This document shows positions 7,625-15,014 of a stretch of 19,176 nucleotides of DNA, piece by piece. The translations under genes and the position numbers were made by a program. The notes under the pieces were generated by a model. The model ran no database searches, had not been told where the DNA came from, and saw nothing but the letters and a program-made list of their open reading frames with translations. The DNA lies in assembly GCA_020722625.1 (NCBI GenBank), contig DYKK01000022.1, positions 1 through 19,176 of the forward strand, read 5' to 3'. Positions within the stretch are counted from its first letter, which is position 1, and each line of letters begins with the position of its first letter. This DNA is from Anaeromyxobacter dehalogenans (GTDB lineage Bacteria > Myxococcota_A > UBA9042 > DTJE01).

Positions 7625-8122
7625 ATGTCCAGCGACCCGACCCCCCTGGTGTCCATCCTCACCGGAAGTCCCAACGACCTCCCGGTCGTGAGGAAGGCGG
7701 AGGAAATCCTCCAGTCGCTCGGGGTCCCGTGCGAGGTCCGGGTCCTGTCCGCGCACCGGACGCCGGACCTGGTCGTGTCCTGCATCCGCGAGGATGAGGC
7801 CCGCGGGGTCCGCGTGTTCATCGCGTGTGCGGGGCTCGCGGCGCACCTCGCGGGGGCCGTGGCCGCGAACACCCTGCTCCCCGTGATCGGGGTCCCCTTG
7901 CAGGCGGGGTCGCTCGGCGGCCTGGACGCCCTCCTGTCCACGGTCCAGATGCCGCCGGGGGTCCCGGTCGCGACCGTGGGGATTGACAACGCAACGAACG
8001 CCGCACTCCTGGCGGCGCGGATCGTGGCTCTGAACGCGCCCGAGGTCCGCCGCGCACTTCAGGACGCCCGCGAGGCGGAGCGCCGGAAGTACTCGACAGG
8101 ACGGGTGCCGGCAGACCCGTGA
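7625..8122 (+). CDS. purE: N5-carboxyaminoimidazole ribonucleotide mutase PurE
   Basis: 165 residues, normal for class I PurE, which converts N5-CAIR to CAIR in de novo purine synthesis in the cytoplasm. Class I marks are present: the N-terminal GSPND loop (usually GSxSD), SAHRTP, AGLAAHLAG with the conserved His, PVIGVP, STVQMPPGVPVATV and a C-terminal NAALLAARI. Start ATG 7625 has GGAG 7 nt upstream; an earlier TTG is less likely. Asn replaces the second Ser of the GSxSD loop, a variation worth noting. No purK is adjacent. It follows two envelope lipoproteins by 26 nt, so it may be co-transcribed by proximity only. Confidence 0.93.
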   Translation: MSSDPTPLVSILTGSPNDLPVVRKAEEILQSLGVPCEVRVLSAHRTPDLVVSCIREDEARGVRVFIACAGLAAHLAGAVAANTLLPVIGVPLQAGSLGGLDALLSTVQMPPGVPVATVGIDNATNAALLAARIVALNAPEVRRALQDAREAERRKYSTGRVPADP

Positions 8123-8138
8123 GCGACCTCGAACAGGT

Positions 8139-9098
8139 GTGAAAGCCGTGGACTCCGTCACGCTCGCCTCCCCCTGGATGTGGGTCGCCTTCACCGGTTT
8201 CGTGGTCGGGCTCCTGGTCCTGGACCTCCTCGTCTTTCACAAGGAGGCGCACGAGGTCCGCTTCCGCGAGGCCCTGTTCTGGAGCATCGTGTGGGTCGCC
8301 CTTGCCCTGGTCTTCAACGCCGTCGTCTGGGCCGCGTGGGGTCCCGTGAAGGGTCTCGAGTTCCTGACCGGCTACCTGCTCGAGAAGTCGCTGAGCGTGG
8401 ACAACCTCTTCGTGTTCCTGGTGGTCTTCTCGTACTTCGGGGTGCCGCCGTCGCTCCAGCACCGGGTTCTGTTCTGGGGCATCCTGGGGGCCCTGGCCAT
8501 GCGCGCGCTGTTCATCGTGGCCGGCGCGGCGCTGCTTCAGGCCTTCGACTGGGTCCTGTACGTGTTCGGGGCCTTCCTGGTCTTCACGGGCGTGAAACTT
8601 GCGTTCCAGAAGGACGAATCCGTCCACCCGGAGCGCAACCTGGCCCTGCGCCTGTTCCGGCGGGTCTTCCCCGTGGTGCCGGACTACCGCGGCGACCGGT
8701 TCTTCGTCCGGGAAGCCGGGGCACGGGTGGGTGGGGCAGGACGATGCTTCGCCACCCCCCTGACCCTGGTCCTCGTGGTCATCGAGGCCACGGACGTGGT
8801 CTTCGCCGTGGACTCCATCCCCGCGATCTTCGCGGTGACGCGCGACACATTCATCGTCTATACGTCCAACATCTTCGCCATCCTCGGGCTGCGCGCGCTG
8901 TTCTTCCTGCTGGCCGGGACCCTGCGTCGCTTCGTGTACTTGCGCCACGGCCTCGCGGTGGTCCTGGGCTTCATCGGGGTGAAGATGCTGGTGTCCGAGT
9001 GCTGCCACATCTCCATCGCGGTCTCGCTCGCGGTGGTCTCGGGGATCCTCGCGGCGGCCATCGCCGCCTCGCTGTGGAAGACCAGAGGGCCTACTTGA
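8139..9098 (+). CDS. TerC/Alx-family integral membrane protein
   Basis: 319 residues with about eight to nine hydrophobic segments. Both TerC signatures are clear: EKSLSVDNLFVFLVVF in the first half and EATDVVFAVDSIPAIFAVT followed by FAILGLRALFFLLAG in the second, each with conserved acidic residues inside the membrane. Family members are linked to tellurite resistance and to manganese or calcium export (Alx, MeeF/MeeY); which metal applies here cannot be read from sequence. GTG 8139 is taken as the start, with GTG 8148 as an alternative. It starts 16 nt after purE, too short for an independent riboswitch. Its 3' end overlaps the convergent 145-residue gene by 8 bp. Confidence 0.92.
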   Translation: MKAVDSVTLASPWMWVAFTGFVVGLLVLDLLVFHKEAHEVRFREALFWSIVWVALALVFNAVVWAAWGPVKGLEFLTGYLLEKSLSVDNLFVFLVVFSYFGVPPSLQHRVLFWGILGALAMRALFIVAGAALLQAFDWVLYVFGAFLVFTGVKLAFQKDESVHPERNLALRLFRRVFPVVPDYRGDRFFVREAGARVGGAGRCFATPLTLVLVVIEATDVVFAVDSIPAIFAVTRDTFIVYTSNIFAILGLRALFFLLAGTLRRFVYLRHGLAVVLGFIGVKMLVSECCHISIAVSLAVVSGILAAAIAASLWKTRGPT

Positions 9099-9528
9099 GC
9101 CTGGGGTCGTCCGGGGCGAGCGGGACCCCCTTCTCGATGATCTCGTCGGCCAGGGCGTCGAGTCGCGGATTGGTGACGTCCCCCCGGGCGAAGACGCGGT
9201 GCTCGCCGAAGGGGTACTCCTGGAAGTCGAGGGGGAGCAGGATTTCGCGCTTGCGCCGGAAGTAGAGGTCGAGGTACCAGCCCATGAAGTCGATCACGAG
9301 GTCGCGGCCCTCCTCCTCGGACAGGGCGTTGTCCGCCAGCGAGGCGTAGAAGGTCATGTCGTAGCGGAACGTCCCGTCCGTCCGTTCCAGGAGGACGCCC
9401 ACCTCGACCAGGCCGGGCTCCACGCGGCCGTCCAGCGCGAAGCGCTCCCCCCGCAGGTGATGACCGTAGCGTTCGTACAGCAGGTTCAGGAGGGCGGTCC
9501 GATCCTCGTCGCTGAAGAGCCTGGCCAT
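9091..9528 (-). CDS. conserved-looking hypothetical protein, 145 aa
   Basis: Not recognised. Small acidic cytoplasmic protein (no signal or membrane segment), beginning MARLFSDEDRTALLNLLY, with an aromatic-rich centre (FRYDMTFYASL, DFMGWYLDLYF) and a C-terminal part rich in Asp, Pro and Leu. Codon use matches neighbouring genes. ATG 9528 follows the MaoC-like stop by 11 nt, and no good Shine-Dalgarno is seen, so it may be read by reinitiation from the upstream gene or from its own promoter (9543-9571). The 3' end overlaps terC on the other strand. An accessory protein for the hydratase is possible but unproven. Confidence 0.75.
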   Translation of the reverse strand: MARLFSDEDRTALLNLLYERYGHHLRGERFALDGRVEPGLVEVGVLLERTDGTFRYDMTFYASLADNALSEEEGRDLVIDFMGWYLDLYFRRKREILLPLDFQEYPFGEHRVFARGDVTNPRLDALADEIIEKGVPLAPDDPRLK

Positions 9529-9539
9529 GCTTATCTAGT

Positions 9540-10004
9540 TCAACTATAATAGTATCTTGTCACGGTGTCTGCCACGCATGCCGGCTTGTCCGAGCCCTCG
9601 ATCTCGACCGTGACGCGCCGGACGACCTCGACACCGCCCTGGAGCTCCGAGACGCTCAGCAGGGTCGTGCGCCCCCGGATCCGGGACCCGACCTTGACCG
9701 GGTGCGGGAACCGGACCTTGTTCAAGCCGTAGTTGATCACGACCTTGGCGTCCGGAAAGGGGTTCGTGGCAGGGTCCAGGGTCCCGGTGAGCCACGTGGT
9801 CAGGGACAGGGTCAAGAACCCGTGCGCGATGGTCGTGCCGAACGGGGACTCCCGGGCCGCGCGCTCGGGGTCCACGTGGATCCACTGCTCGTCCATCGTG
9901 GCCTCCGCGAATCGCCGGATGCGGTCCTGCGTCACCTCGAGCCAGGGTCCGACGTGGACCTCCGTCCCCTCCCGCCGTTTCAGTTCCTGGACTCTCTCGT
10001 TCAC
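9540..10004 (-). CDS. MaoC/NodN-like hot-dog dehydratase
   Basis: 154 residues, usual for single-domain MaoC-type (R)-specific enoyl-CoA hydratases. The signature is complete: FAEATMDEQWIHVDPERAA with the candidate catalytic pair Asp38 and His43, then ESPFGTTIAHGFLTLSL. The DEQWIHVD form resembles the NodN group. The start is GTG 10004: GAGGAGG (10011-10017) is 6 nt upstream, while an in-frame ATG 24 nt earlier has no such site. It is led by a near-consensus promoter and followed by the 145-residue gene. Divergent transcription from an ADP-forming acyl-CoA synthetase supports an acyl-CoA role. The substrate is unknown. Confidence 0.92.
   Translation of the reverse strand: MNERVQELKRREGTEVHVGPWLEVTQDRIRRFAEATMDEQWIHVDPERAARESPFGTTIAHGFLTLSLTTWLTGTLDPATNPFPDAKVVINYGLNKVRFPHPVKVGSRIRGRTTLLSVSELQGGVEVVRRVTVEIEGSDKPACVADTVTRYYYS
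9543..9571 (-). promoter_or_regulatory. possible internal promoter of the 145-aa gene
   Basis: Minus-strand CAGACA (9566-9571, 4 of 6) and TATAGT (9543-9548, 5 of 6) with 17 bp spacing, inside the AT-rich end of the MaoC-like gene. The predicted transcript would start about 8 nt before ATG 9528, consistent with the missing ribosome binding site (nearly leaderless mRNA). Confidence 0.35.
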
Positions 10005-10070
10005 GGTTTTCCTCCTCGTCGTTTCCATCGAGCCTCTCGATGCCGGTTTCCTGGTGCCGACGTTTCGCGA

Positions 10071-10098
10071 ATTAAATGCGATCCGCTCCGGTTGTCAA
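10071..10098 (-). promoter_or_regulatory. sigma70-type promoter of the MaoC-like operon
   Basis: Minus-strand TTGACA (10093-10098, perfect) and TTTAAT (10071-10076, 5 of 6) with 16 bp spacing. The predicted 5' leader is about 60 nt before GTG 10004. No convincing plus-strand promoter for the divergent synthetase gene was found in the same region. Confidence 0.7.
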
Positions 10099-10210
10099 TC
10101 TGCGCGGACTTGATCGCCGGGCTTCGTGCCCATGGCTCACTTTCCGGAATAAGATACGCTCGGTCTTGGGGGTCGGCGACCCTCGAGAGGACGACGCAGG
10201 TGTGAAGACG

Positions 10211-12346
10211 ATGGCGAACGACCCCCGCTCCCTCGACGCACTCTTTCGCCCCCGTTCCGTGGCGGTGATCGGGGCCAGCCGGCGGCCCCACCAGATCGGG
10301 CACGAGGTCATGCGCAACCTGACGGGCACGGGCTTCACCGGCCCGGTGTATCCGGTGAACCCCACGGCCGACGTCGTGTACTCGATGCCCTGCTACCCCC
10401 GCGTCCTCGACATCCCGGGACCGGTGGACCTCGCGGTCGTCACGGTCCCGGCGCCGCTCGTGTTGGAGGCGGCGCGCGAGTGCGCGGCCAAGGGCGTCCG
10501 GGGCCTGGTGGTCCTCACCGCGGGCTTCGCGGAAGTGGGAGGGGAGGGGACCGCGCGGGAGGCGGAACTGAAGGCCCTGTGCGCTGCGCACGGCATCCGC
10601 CTGGTCGGGCCGAACTGCATGGGCGTCCTGAACCTCGACCCCGAGGTCCGCCTGAACGCCACCTTCGCCTCCACGACGCCCGAGTGCGGCGGCGCGGCCT
10701 TCGCGTCGCAGTCCGGGGCCCTCGGGGAGGCGAACCTCGCGGACGCCCTCGAACTCGGCCTGGGGCTGCGGATGTTCGCAAGCCTCGGAAACCAGGTGGA
10801 CGTGTCGCCGCACGACCTGCTCGAGTACTGGGGCGAGGACGACCGGGTCCAGCAAATCCTGATGTATCTTGAATCCTTCGGGGACCCGGTGCGCTTCATG
10901 GAAGCGGCCCGCCGCGTCACGCGGCGCAAGCCCGTGATCGTCGTGAAGGCCGGGCGGTCGGCCCGGGGCGCGCAGGCCGCGATGTCGCACACCGGCTCCC
11001 TGGCCGGGTCGGAGGCCGCGGCCGACGCGCTGTTGAAGCAGTGCGGGGTCGTGCGGGTGGACACCATGAAGGACCTCTTCACCCTCGCGGCGGCCGTGCA
11101 GGCCGGCCGGTTCCCGAGGGGAAACCGGGTCGCGATCGTGACCAACGCGGGCGGCCCGGCGGTCCTCGCCACGGACGCGTGCGCGGCCCTGGGGCTTTCC
11201 ATCGTGGACCTGGAGCCCCGCACCCGCGCGAGGCTTGGTGAGGCCCTGCCCCCGGAGGCGTCCGTCCGCAATCCGGTGGACGTCCTCGCGACCGCGGACG
11301 CGGACCGGTACGACGCGGCCCTGTCCGCGGTCCTCGCGGACCGTCGGGTGGACATGGTCCTCGCGATCTTCGTGGTGCCCGTGATGGTTGACAGTGCGGC
11401 CGTGGCCCGCGTGTTCGTCCGGCACGCAAGCCGTGCGCAGAAGCCCCTGGCCGTGGCCCTGCTCGGCCGGCTGTCGGCCGGCGCGGCCCTCGCGACCCTG
11501 CGGGAGGGGGGCGTCCAGACCCACCGGTACCCGGAGGAGGCGGCCGCAGCCCTCGCGGGCCTGGTGCACCTCGCGGGGATGCGCGAGCGCGTCTATCAGT
11601 CCCCGCCCCTGGCCGAGGTGGACCGGGCCCGGGCGCGCTCTGTGGTCCAGGCCGCGCTGTCCGCGGGCCGCACGGTGCTCGGCGCTGCCGAGATGCGAGA
11701 GGTCTTCGAGGCCTACGGCATCCCCATGGTCCCCTCGCGGGTCATCGCCACCCTCGACGAGGCCCGGGCCTTCGCCCGGGCGGTCGGCTACCCCGTGGTC
11801 GCCAAGGTCGAGGCCGCGCACGTCGTGCACAAGAGCGACCGGGGGGGCGTGATCCTGGATATCCGGTCCGCGGACGAGCTCGCGCGTGCCTTCGCAACGA
11901 TCCGGCGTCGCTTCGCCCGCGGGCCGCGGTCGCGCGGGCCTGTGCGCGTGCAGGTCCAGGCGATGCGCACCGAGGGGGTCGAGGTCTTCTTCGGGGCCGC
12001 GCCCGACCCCCAGTTCGGCCGCCTGATGGCCTTCGGGCTGGGCGGGGTCCACGTCGAAGTCCTGAAGGACGTGGTCTTCCGTCTGCACCCCCTGTCACGG
12101 GTGGACGCCGAGGAGATGGTGGACGGCATCCGCGGCCGCGCCATCCTGGAGGGCGTCCGGGGCCGGTCGCCCGTGGACCGAGGCCAACTCGTCGAGGTCC
12201 TGCTGCGCTTGAGCCGGATGCTCTCGGACCTCCCCGAGGTCGTCGAGTTCGACCTCAACCCCTTCCTCGCCGCGTGGGACCCTTCCCGCTCGTGCATCCT
12301 GGACTGCCGGGCGCGCCTCGAAGGCCCGCCCGCGGGCTCGACGTGA
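10211..12346 (+). CDS. ADP-forming acyl-CoA synthetase, fused alpha-beta subunits
   Basis: 711 residues. Domains in order: CoA-binding Rossmann fold with VAVIGASRRPHQIG (about 17-130), two succinyl-CoA-synthetase-like flavodoxin domains with the phosphohistidine motif SHTGSLAG (His260), and an ATP-grasp domain (about 490-705) with PVVAKVE (Lys532) and HKSDRGGV (540-547). These enzymes interconvert acyl-CoA plus ADP and phosphate with acid, CoA and ATP, often giving ATP by substrate-level phosphorylation. No C-terminal acetyltransferase domain is present, so it is not a Pat-type protein lysine acetylase. Start: ATG 10211, with AGGTG (10198-10202) 8 nt upstream; GTG 10202 is the alternative. 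The real acyl substrate is unknown; the adjacent hydratase suggests acids beyond acetate. Confidence 0.92.
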   Translation: MANDPRSLDALFRPRSVAVIGASRRPHQIGHEVMRNLTGTGFTGPVYPVNPTADVVYSMPCYPRVLDIPGPVDLAVVTVPAPLVLEAARECAAKGVRGLVVLTAGFAEVGGEGTAREAELKALCAAHGIRLVGPNCMGVLNLDPEVRLNATFASTTPECGGAAFASQSGALGEANLADALELGLGLRMFASLGNQVDVSPHDLLEYWGEDDRVQQILMYLESFGDPVRFMEAARRVTRRKPVIVVKAGRSARGAQAAMSHTGSLAGSEAAADALLKQCGVVRVDTMKDLFTLAAAVQAGRFPRGNRVAIVTNAGGPAVLATDACAALGLSIVDLEPRTRARLGEALPPEASVRNPVDVLATADADRYDAALSAVLADRRVDMVLAIFVVPVMVDSAAVARVFVRHASRAQKPLAVALLGRLSAGAALATLREGGVQTHRYPEEAAAALAGLVHLAGMRERVYQSPPLAEVDRARARSVVQAALSAGRTVLGAAEMREVFEAYGIPMVPSRVIATLDEARAFARAVGYPVVAKVEAAHVVHKSDRGGVILDIRSADELARAFATIRRRFARGPRSRGPVRVQVQAMRTEGVEVFFGAAPDPQFGRLMAFGLGGVHVEVLKDVVFRLHPLSRVDAEEMVDGIRGRAILEGVRGRSPVDRGQLVEVLLRLSRMLSDLPEVVEFDLNPFLAAWDPSRSCILDCRARLEGPPAGST

Positions 12347-12348
12347 CG

Positions 12349-12380
12349 CTTGCACTGTCCGGCCGTGGCGGCCGAGCAAG
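12349..12380. terminator. hairpin between convergent genes
   Basis: CTTGC (12349-12353) and GCAAG (12376-12380) enclose an inner stem CGGCCG-TGG-CGGCCG (12360-12374). No T-tract is present. Its position just after the synthetase stop and before the convergent hicB stop suits a bidirectional terminator or mRNA 3' end. Confidence 0.5.
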
Positions 12381-12413
12381 GCGCAAAGGTCCCTGCCCGA
12401 GAACACCCGGAGC

Positions 12414-12635
12414 CTACCCAACCGCAACCTCGAGTCTGGTGATGAAAACCTCGGAGTGGAGGCGCTCCTCGACCTCGTCTGGGTCGGCGCACTCGAAGAA
12501 CAGCTCGACGGCCTCGGTCAGGTTTCGGCGGGCGTCCTCCACCGTGTTGCCCTGACTCGCGATGTCGAGCTCGGGGCAGAGCGCGACGTATCCGCTGCCC
12601 TCGCGCTGGATGATGGCTGTCAGTTGGCGGACCAT
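12414..12635 (-). CDS. HicB-like protein without adjacent hicA
   Basis: 73 residues with the HicB partial RNase H-like fold pattern: ALCPELDIASQGNTVEDAR followed by NLTEAVELFFE. HicB proteins normally neutralise the HicA mRNA-interferase toxin. The start is ATG 12635 rather than longer in-frame options, because the promoter's predicted start point falls downstream of them. Only 67 bp separate the gene from the synthetase stop, and no small HicA-like frame with a conserved His was seen on either side. It also lacks the C-terminal DNA-binding domain of full-length HicB. It may therefore be a solitary HicB-like regulator or a TA remnant. The ribosome binding site is weak, and GC-rich hairpins occur in the leader. 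Confidence 0.82.
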   Translation of the reverse strand: MVRQLTAIIQREGSGYVALCPELDIASQGNTVEDARRNLTEAVELFFECADPDEVEERLHSEVFITRLEVAVG

Positions 12636-12678
12636 GTTGCCCCGCTCGGGGTTCCTCGCCCCGTTGATTGTCGTTGTC

Positions 12679-12707
12679 ATTATTGGCCGTTGGGTGCTTG
12701 GCGTCAA
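12679..12707 (-). promoter_or_regulatory. sigma70-type promoter of the HicB-like gene
   Basis: Minus-strand TTGACG (12702-12707, 5 of 6) and AATAAT (12679-12684, 5 of 6) with 17 bp spacing. The transcript would begin near 12672, about 37 nt before ATG 12635. The leader contains GGGG and CCCC blocks (12640-12666) able to form alternative small hairpins close to the start codon. Confidence 0.65.
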
Positions 12708-12943
12708 GTCGGGGCCAACATCCTTGACCCGTTGTTGGGGTTCTTGGACCCCCTGACCCCCAGGCGCAAGGGATCCGGGAGCCGGTAGAGCCGCCAAAAC
12801 CCCTTGGTCGCCCCCGCCCGGCCCCCACCCAAGACTCGGAGGCGGATTCTCTGGTCCCGCGCGGTGCTTGACTTGTGTCGCGGCCGGCGGTAAGCAGCCC
12901 CCTCGTTGAAACGACGGACCATCCCGGCGGAAGGAGAGGGCGG
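12708..12943. other. intergenic region between hicB promoter and tyrS
   Basis: 236 bp without a convincing gene. It contains a GGGGT-loop-ACCCC inverted repeat near 12735-12755 and a C-rich tract near 12810-12830. A 102-codon minus-strand frame crosses it but runs into tyrS and has no supported start. No tRNA or T-box structure was found before tyrS. Confidence 0.45.
12868..12896 (+). promoter_or_regulatory. possible tyrS promoter
   Basis: TTGACT (12868-12873, 5 of 6) followed after 17 bp by TAAGCA (12891-12896), which is a poor -10 match. The position, about 40 nt before the tyrS start, is suitable, but only the -35 box is convincing. Confidence 0.35.
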
Positions 12944-14245
12944 GTGGGTGAGACAGACCGGTCCGGCATGAAGAGTGCGTTCGACGAGTTTGCGTGGCGG
13001 GGCCTGGTCCACACCGCGAGCAACGGGCTAAAGTCCCACCTGGCGGCCGGTCCTGTCACGGCCTACATCGGCTTCGACCCGTCGGCGCCGAGCCTCCACG
13101 TCGGTTCGCTGCTGCCCATCCTGGCCCTCGCGAGGATCCAGCGCCTCGGCCACGCGCCGATTGCCGTCGTGGGGGGAGGGACGGGTCTGATCGGCGACCC
13201 GAGCGGCAAGACACAGGAGCGGATGCTCCTCGACAAGGAGACCGCGCACCGGAACATGCTGGCCATCCGGGAGCAACTGGGCCGGTTTCTCGACTTCGAG
13301 GTCCGGACGAACCCGGCGCGACTGATCGACAACGCGGACTGGTTGTGCCCCATGCCGCTCATTGACTTCCTGCGCGACATCGGGAAGTTCTTCAGCGTCG
13401 GCGCCCTGCTGTCCAAGGAATCCGTGCGGATCCGGATGGACTCGGAGACGGGGATCTCGTTCACCGAGTTCAGTTACAGCCTGTTGCAGGCCTACGACTT
13501 CCTGATCCTGTACGACCGCTACGGTTGCACGCTCCAGATGGGCGGGAGCGACCAGTGGGGGAACATCACGCTGGGGATCGACCTGATCCGCCGGCAGCGG
13601 GGCGCCGAGGTCCACGGCCTGGTCTTTCCCCTGATCACGACCGCGTCCGGAACGAAGTTCGGCAAGACCGAGGCGGGGGCCGTGTGGCTGGACCCGGCCC
13701 GGACCTCCCCCTTCCGGTTCTACCAGTTCTGGCTGAACACGGACGACCGGGACGCGGTGGCCTACCTGAAGTACTTCACGTTCCTGGACGCGGACGCGAT
13801 CGCCGGCCTGGCCGAGTCCCTGGCCGTGCGCCCCGAGAAGCGGGAGGCCCAGCGGACCCTGGCCCGGGAGGTGACGCGCATCGTCCACGGCGAGGCCGGG
13901 TTCCAAATCGCGGAGCGCGCCACTGCGGTGCTGTTCGGCGCGGACCCCCGCGACCTGGGGGCGTCGGCCCTCCTCGATGTGTTCCGCGACGTCCCGAGCA
14001 CCGAGGTCCCGGCCTCGTCGCTTCAGGCGCCGGGGATCCCCCTGGTGGACCTGCTCGTGACGTGCGGCCTCGCGACCTCGAAAGGGGACGCGCGCCGCAT
14101 GATCCAGGGCGGGGGCGCGTACCTCAACAACGAACGCGTGTCCGACCCGGGCCTGGTGGTGACGCTCGACCGCGCCGTCGAGGGCCGGGTCCTGGTGCTC
14201 CGGAAGGGGCAGAAGGGGCACCACCTGGTGAAGGTGCTTCGGTGA
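12944..14245 (+). CDS. tyrS: tyrosyl-tRNA synthetase
   Basis: 433 residues, close to the 424 of E. coli TyrRS. The class I catalytic domain has the HIGH motif as HVGS (His52), then GGSDQWGN (tyrosine pocket) and KFGKT (residues 238-242), the same KMSKS variant as in E. coli. A C-terminal S4 RNA-binding domain (about 365-425; LVDLLVTCGL, SKGDARRMIQGGGAYLNN) binds tRNA-Tyr. It charges tRNA-Tyr with tyrosine in the cytoplasm. GTG 12944 is chosen because AAGGAG (12931-12936) is 7 nt upstream; ATG 12968 would lie too far from it. The gene stands alone and converges on rnc. Confidence 0.96.
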   Translation: MGETDRSGMKSAFDEFAWRGLVHTASNGLKSHLAAGPVTAYIGFDPSAPSLHVGSLLPILALARIQRLGHAPIAVVGGGTGLIGDPSGKTQERMLLDKETAHRNMLAIREQLGRFLDFEVRTNPARLIDNADWLCPMPLIDFLRDIGKFFSVGALLSKESVRIRMDSETGISFTEFSYSLLQAYDFLILYDRYGCTLQMGGSDQWGNITLGIDLIRRQRGAEVHGLVFPLITTASGTKFGKTEAGAVWLDPARTSPFRFYQFWLNTDDRDAVAYLKYFTFLDADAIAGLAESLAVRPEKREAQRTLAREVTRIVHGEAGFQIAERATAVLFGADPRDLGASALLDVFRDVPSTEVPASSLQAPGIPLVDLLVTCGLATSKGDARRMIQGGGAYLNNERVSDPGLVVTLDRAVEGRVLVLRKGQKGHHLVKVLR

Positions 14246-14246
14246 G

Positions 14247-14279
14247 GGGCCGGTCGCCCCTGGGACACCGGGGCGGCCC
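14247..14279. terminator. GC hairpin between convergent tyrS and rnc
   Basis: Immediately after the tyrS stop: GGGC, bulge CGGT, CGCCCC (14247-14260), loop TGGGACACC, then GGGGCGGCCC (14270-14279). No T-tract on either side. A plausible bidirectional terminator, but intrinsic termination is unproven. Confidence 0.5.
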
Positions 14280-14314
14280 TGCCAAACGTCGCAATGAAAG
14301 GACCCGGGGACCTG

Positions 14315-15010
<696 letters not shown>

Positions 15011-15014
15011 GTCG

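Noticed and set aside
7625..8122. Class II PurE (AIR carboxylase)
   Set aside because: SAHRTP and the AAHL His loop fit class I; class II enzymes have a different loop.
10001..12088. 695-codon minus-strand open frame
   Set aside because: Antisense to the acyl-CoA synthetase; its composition (His, Arg, Gly-rich) is that of a shadow frame.
12781..12900. tRNA or T-box before tyrS
   Set aside because: No cloverleaf, T-arm or T-box sequence could be found in the GC-rich gap.
12704..13012. 102-codon minus-strand frame upstream of the HicB-like gene, considered as missing HicA
   Set aside because: No HicA-type His motif, overlaps the tyrS start, and lies upstream of the hicB promoter.
13655..13669. 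KFGKT in TyrRS as a damaged KMSKS motif
   Set aside because: E. coli TyrRS carries the same form; it is a normal variant.
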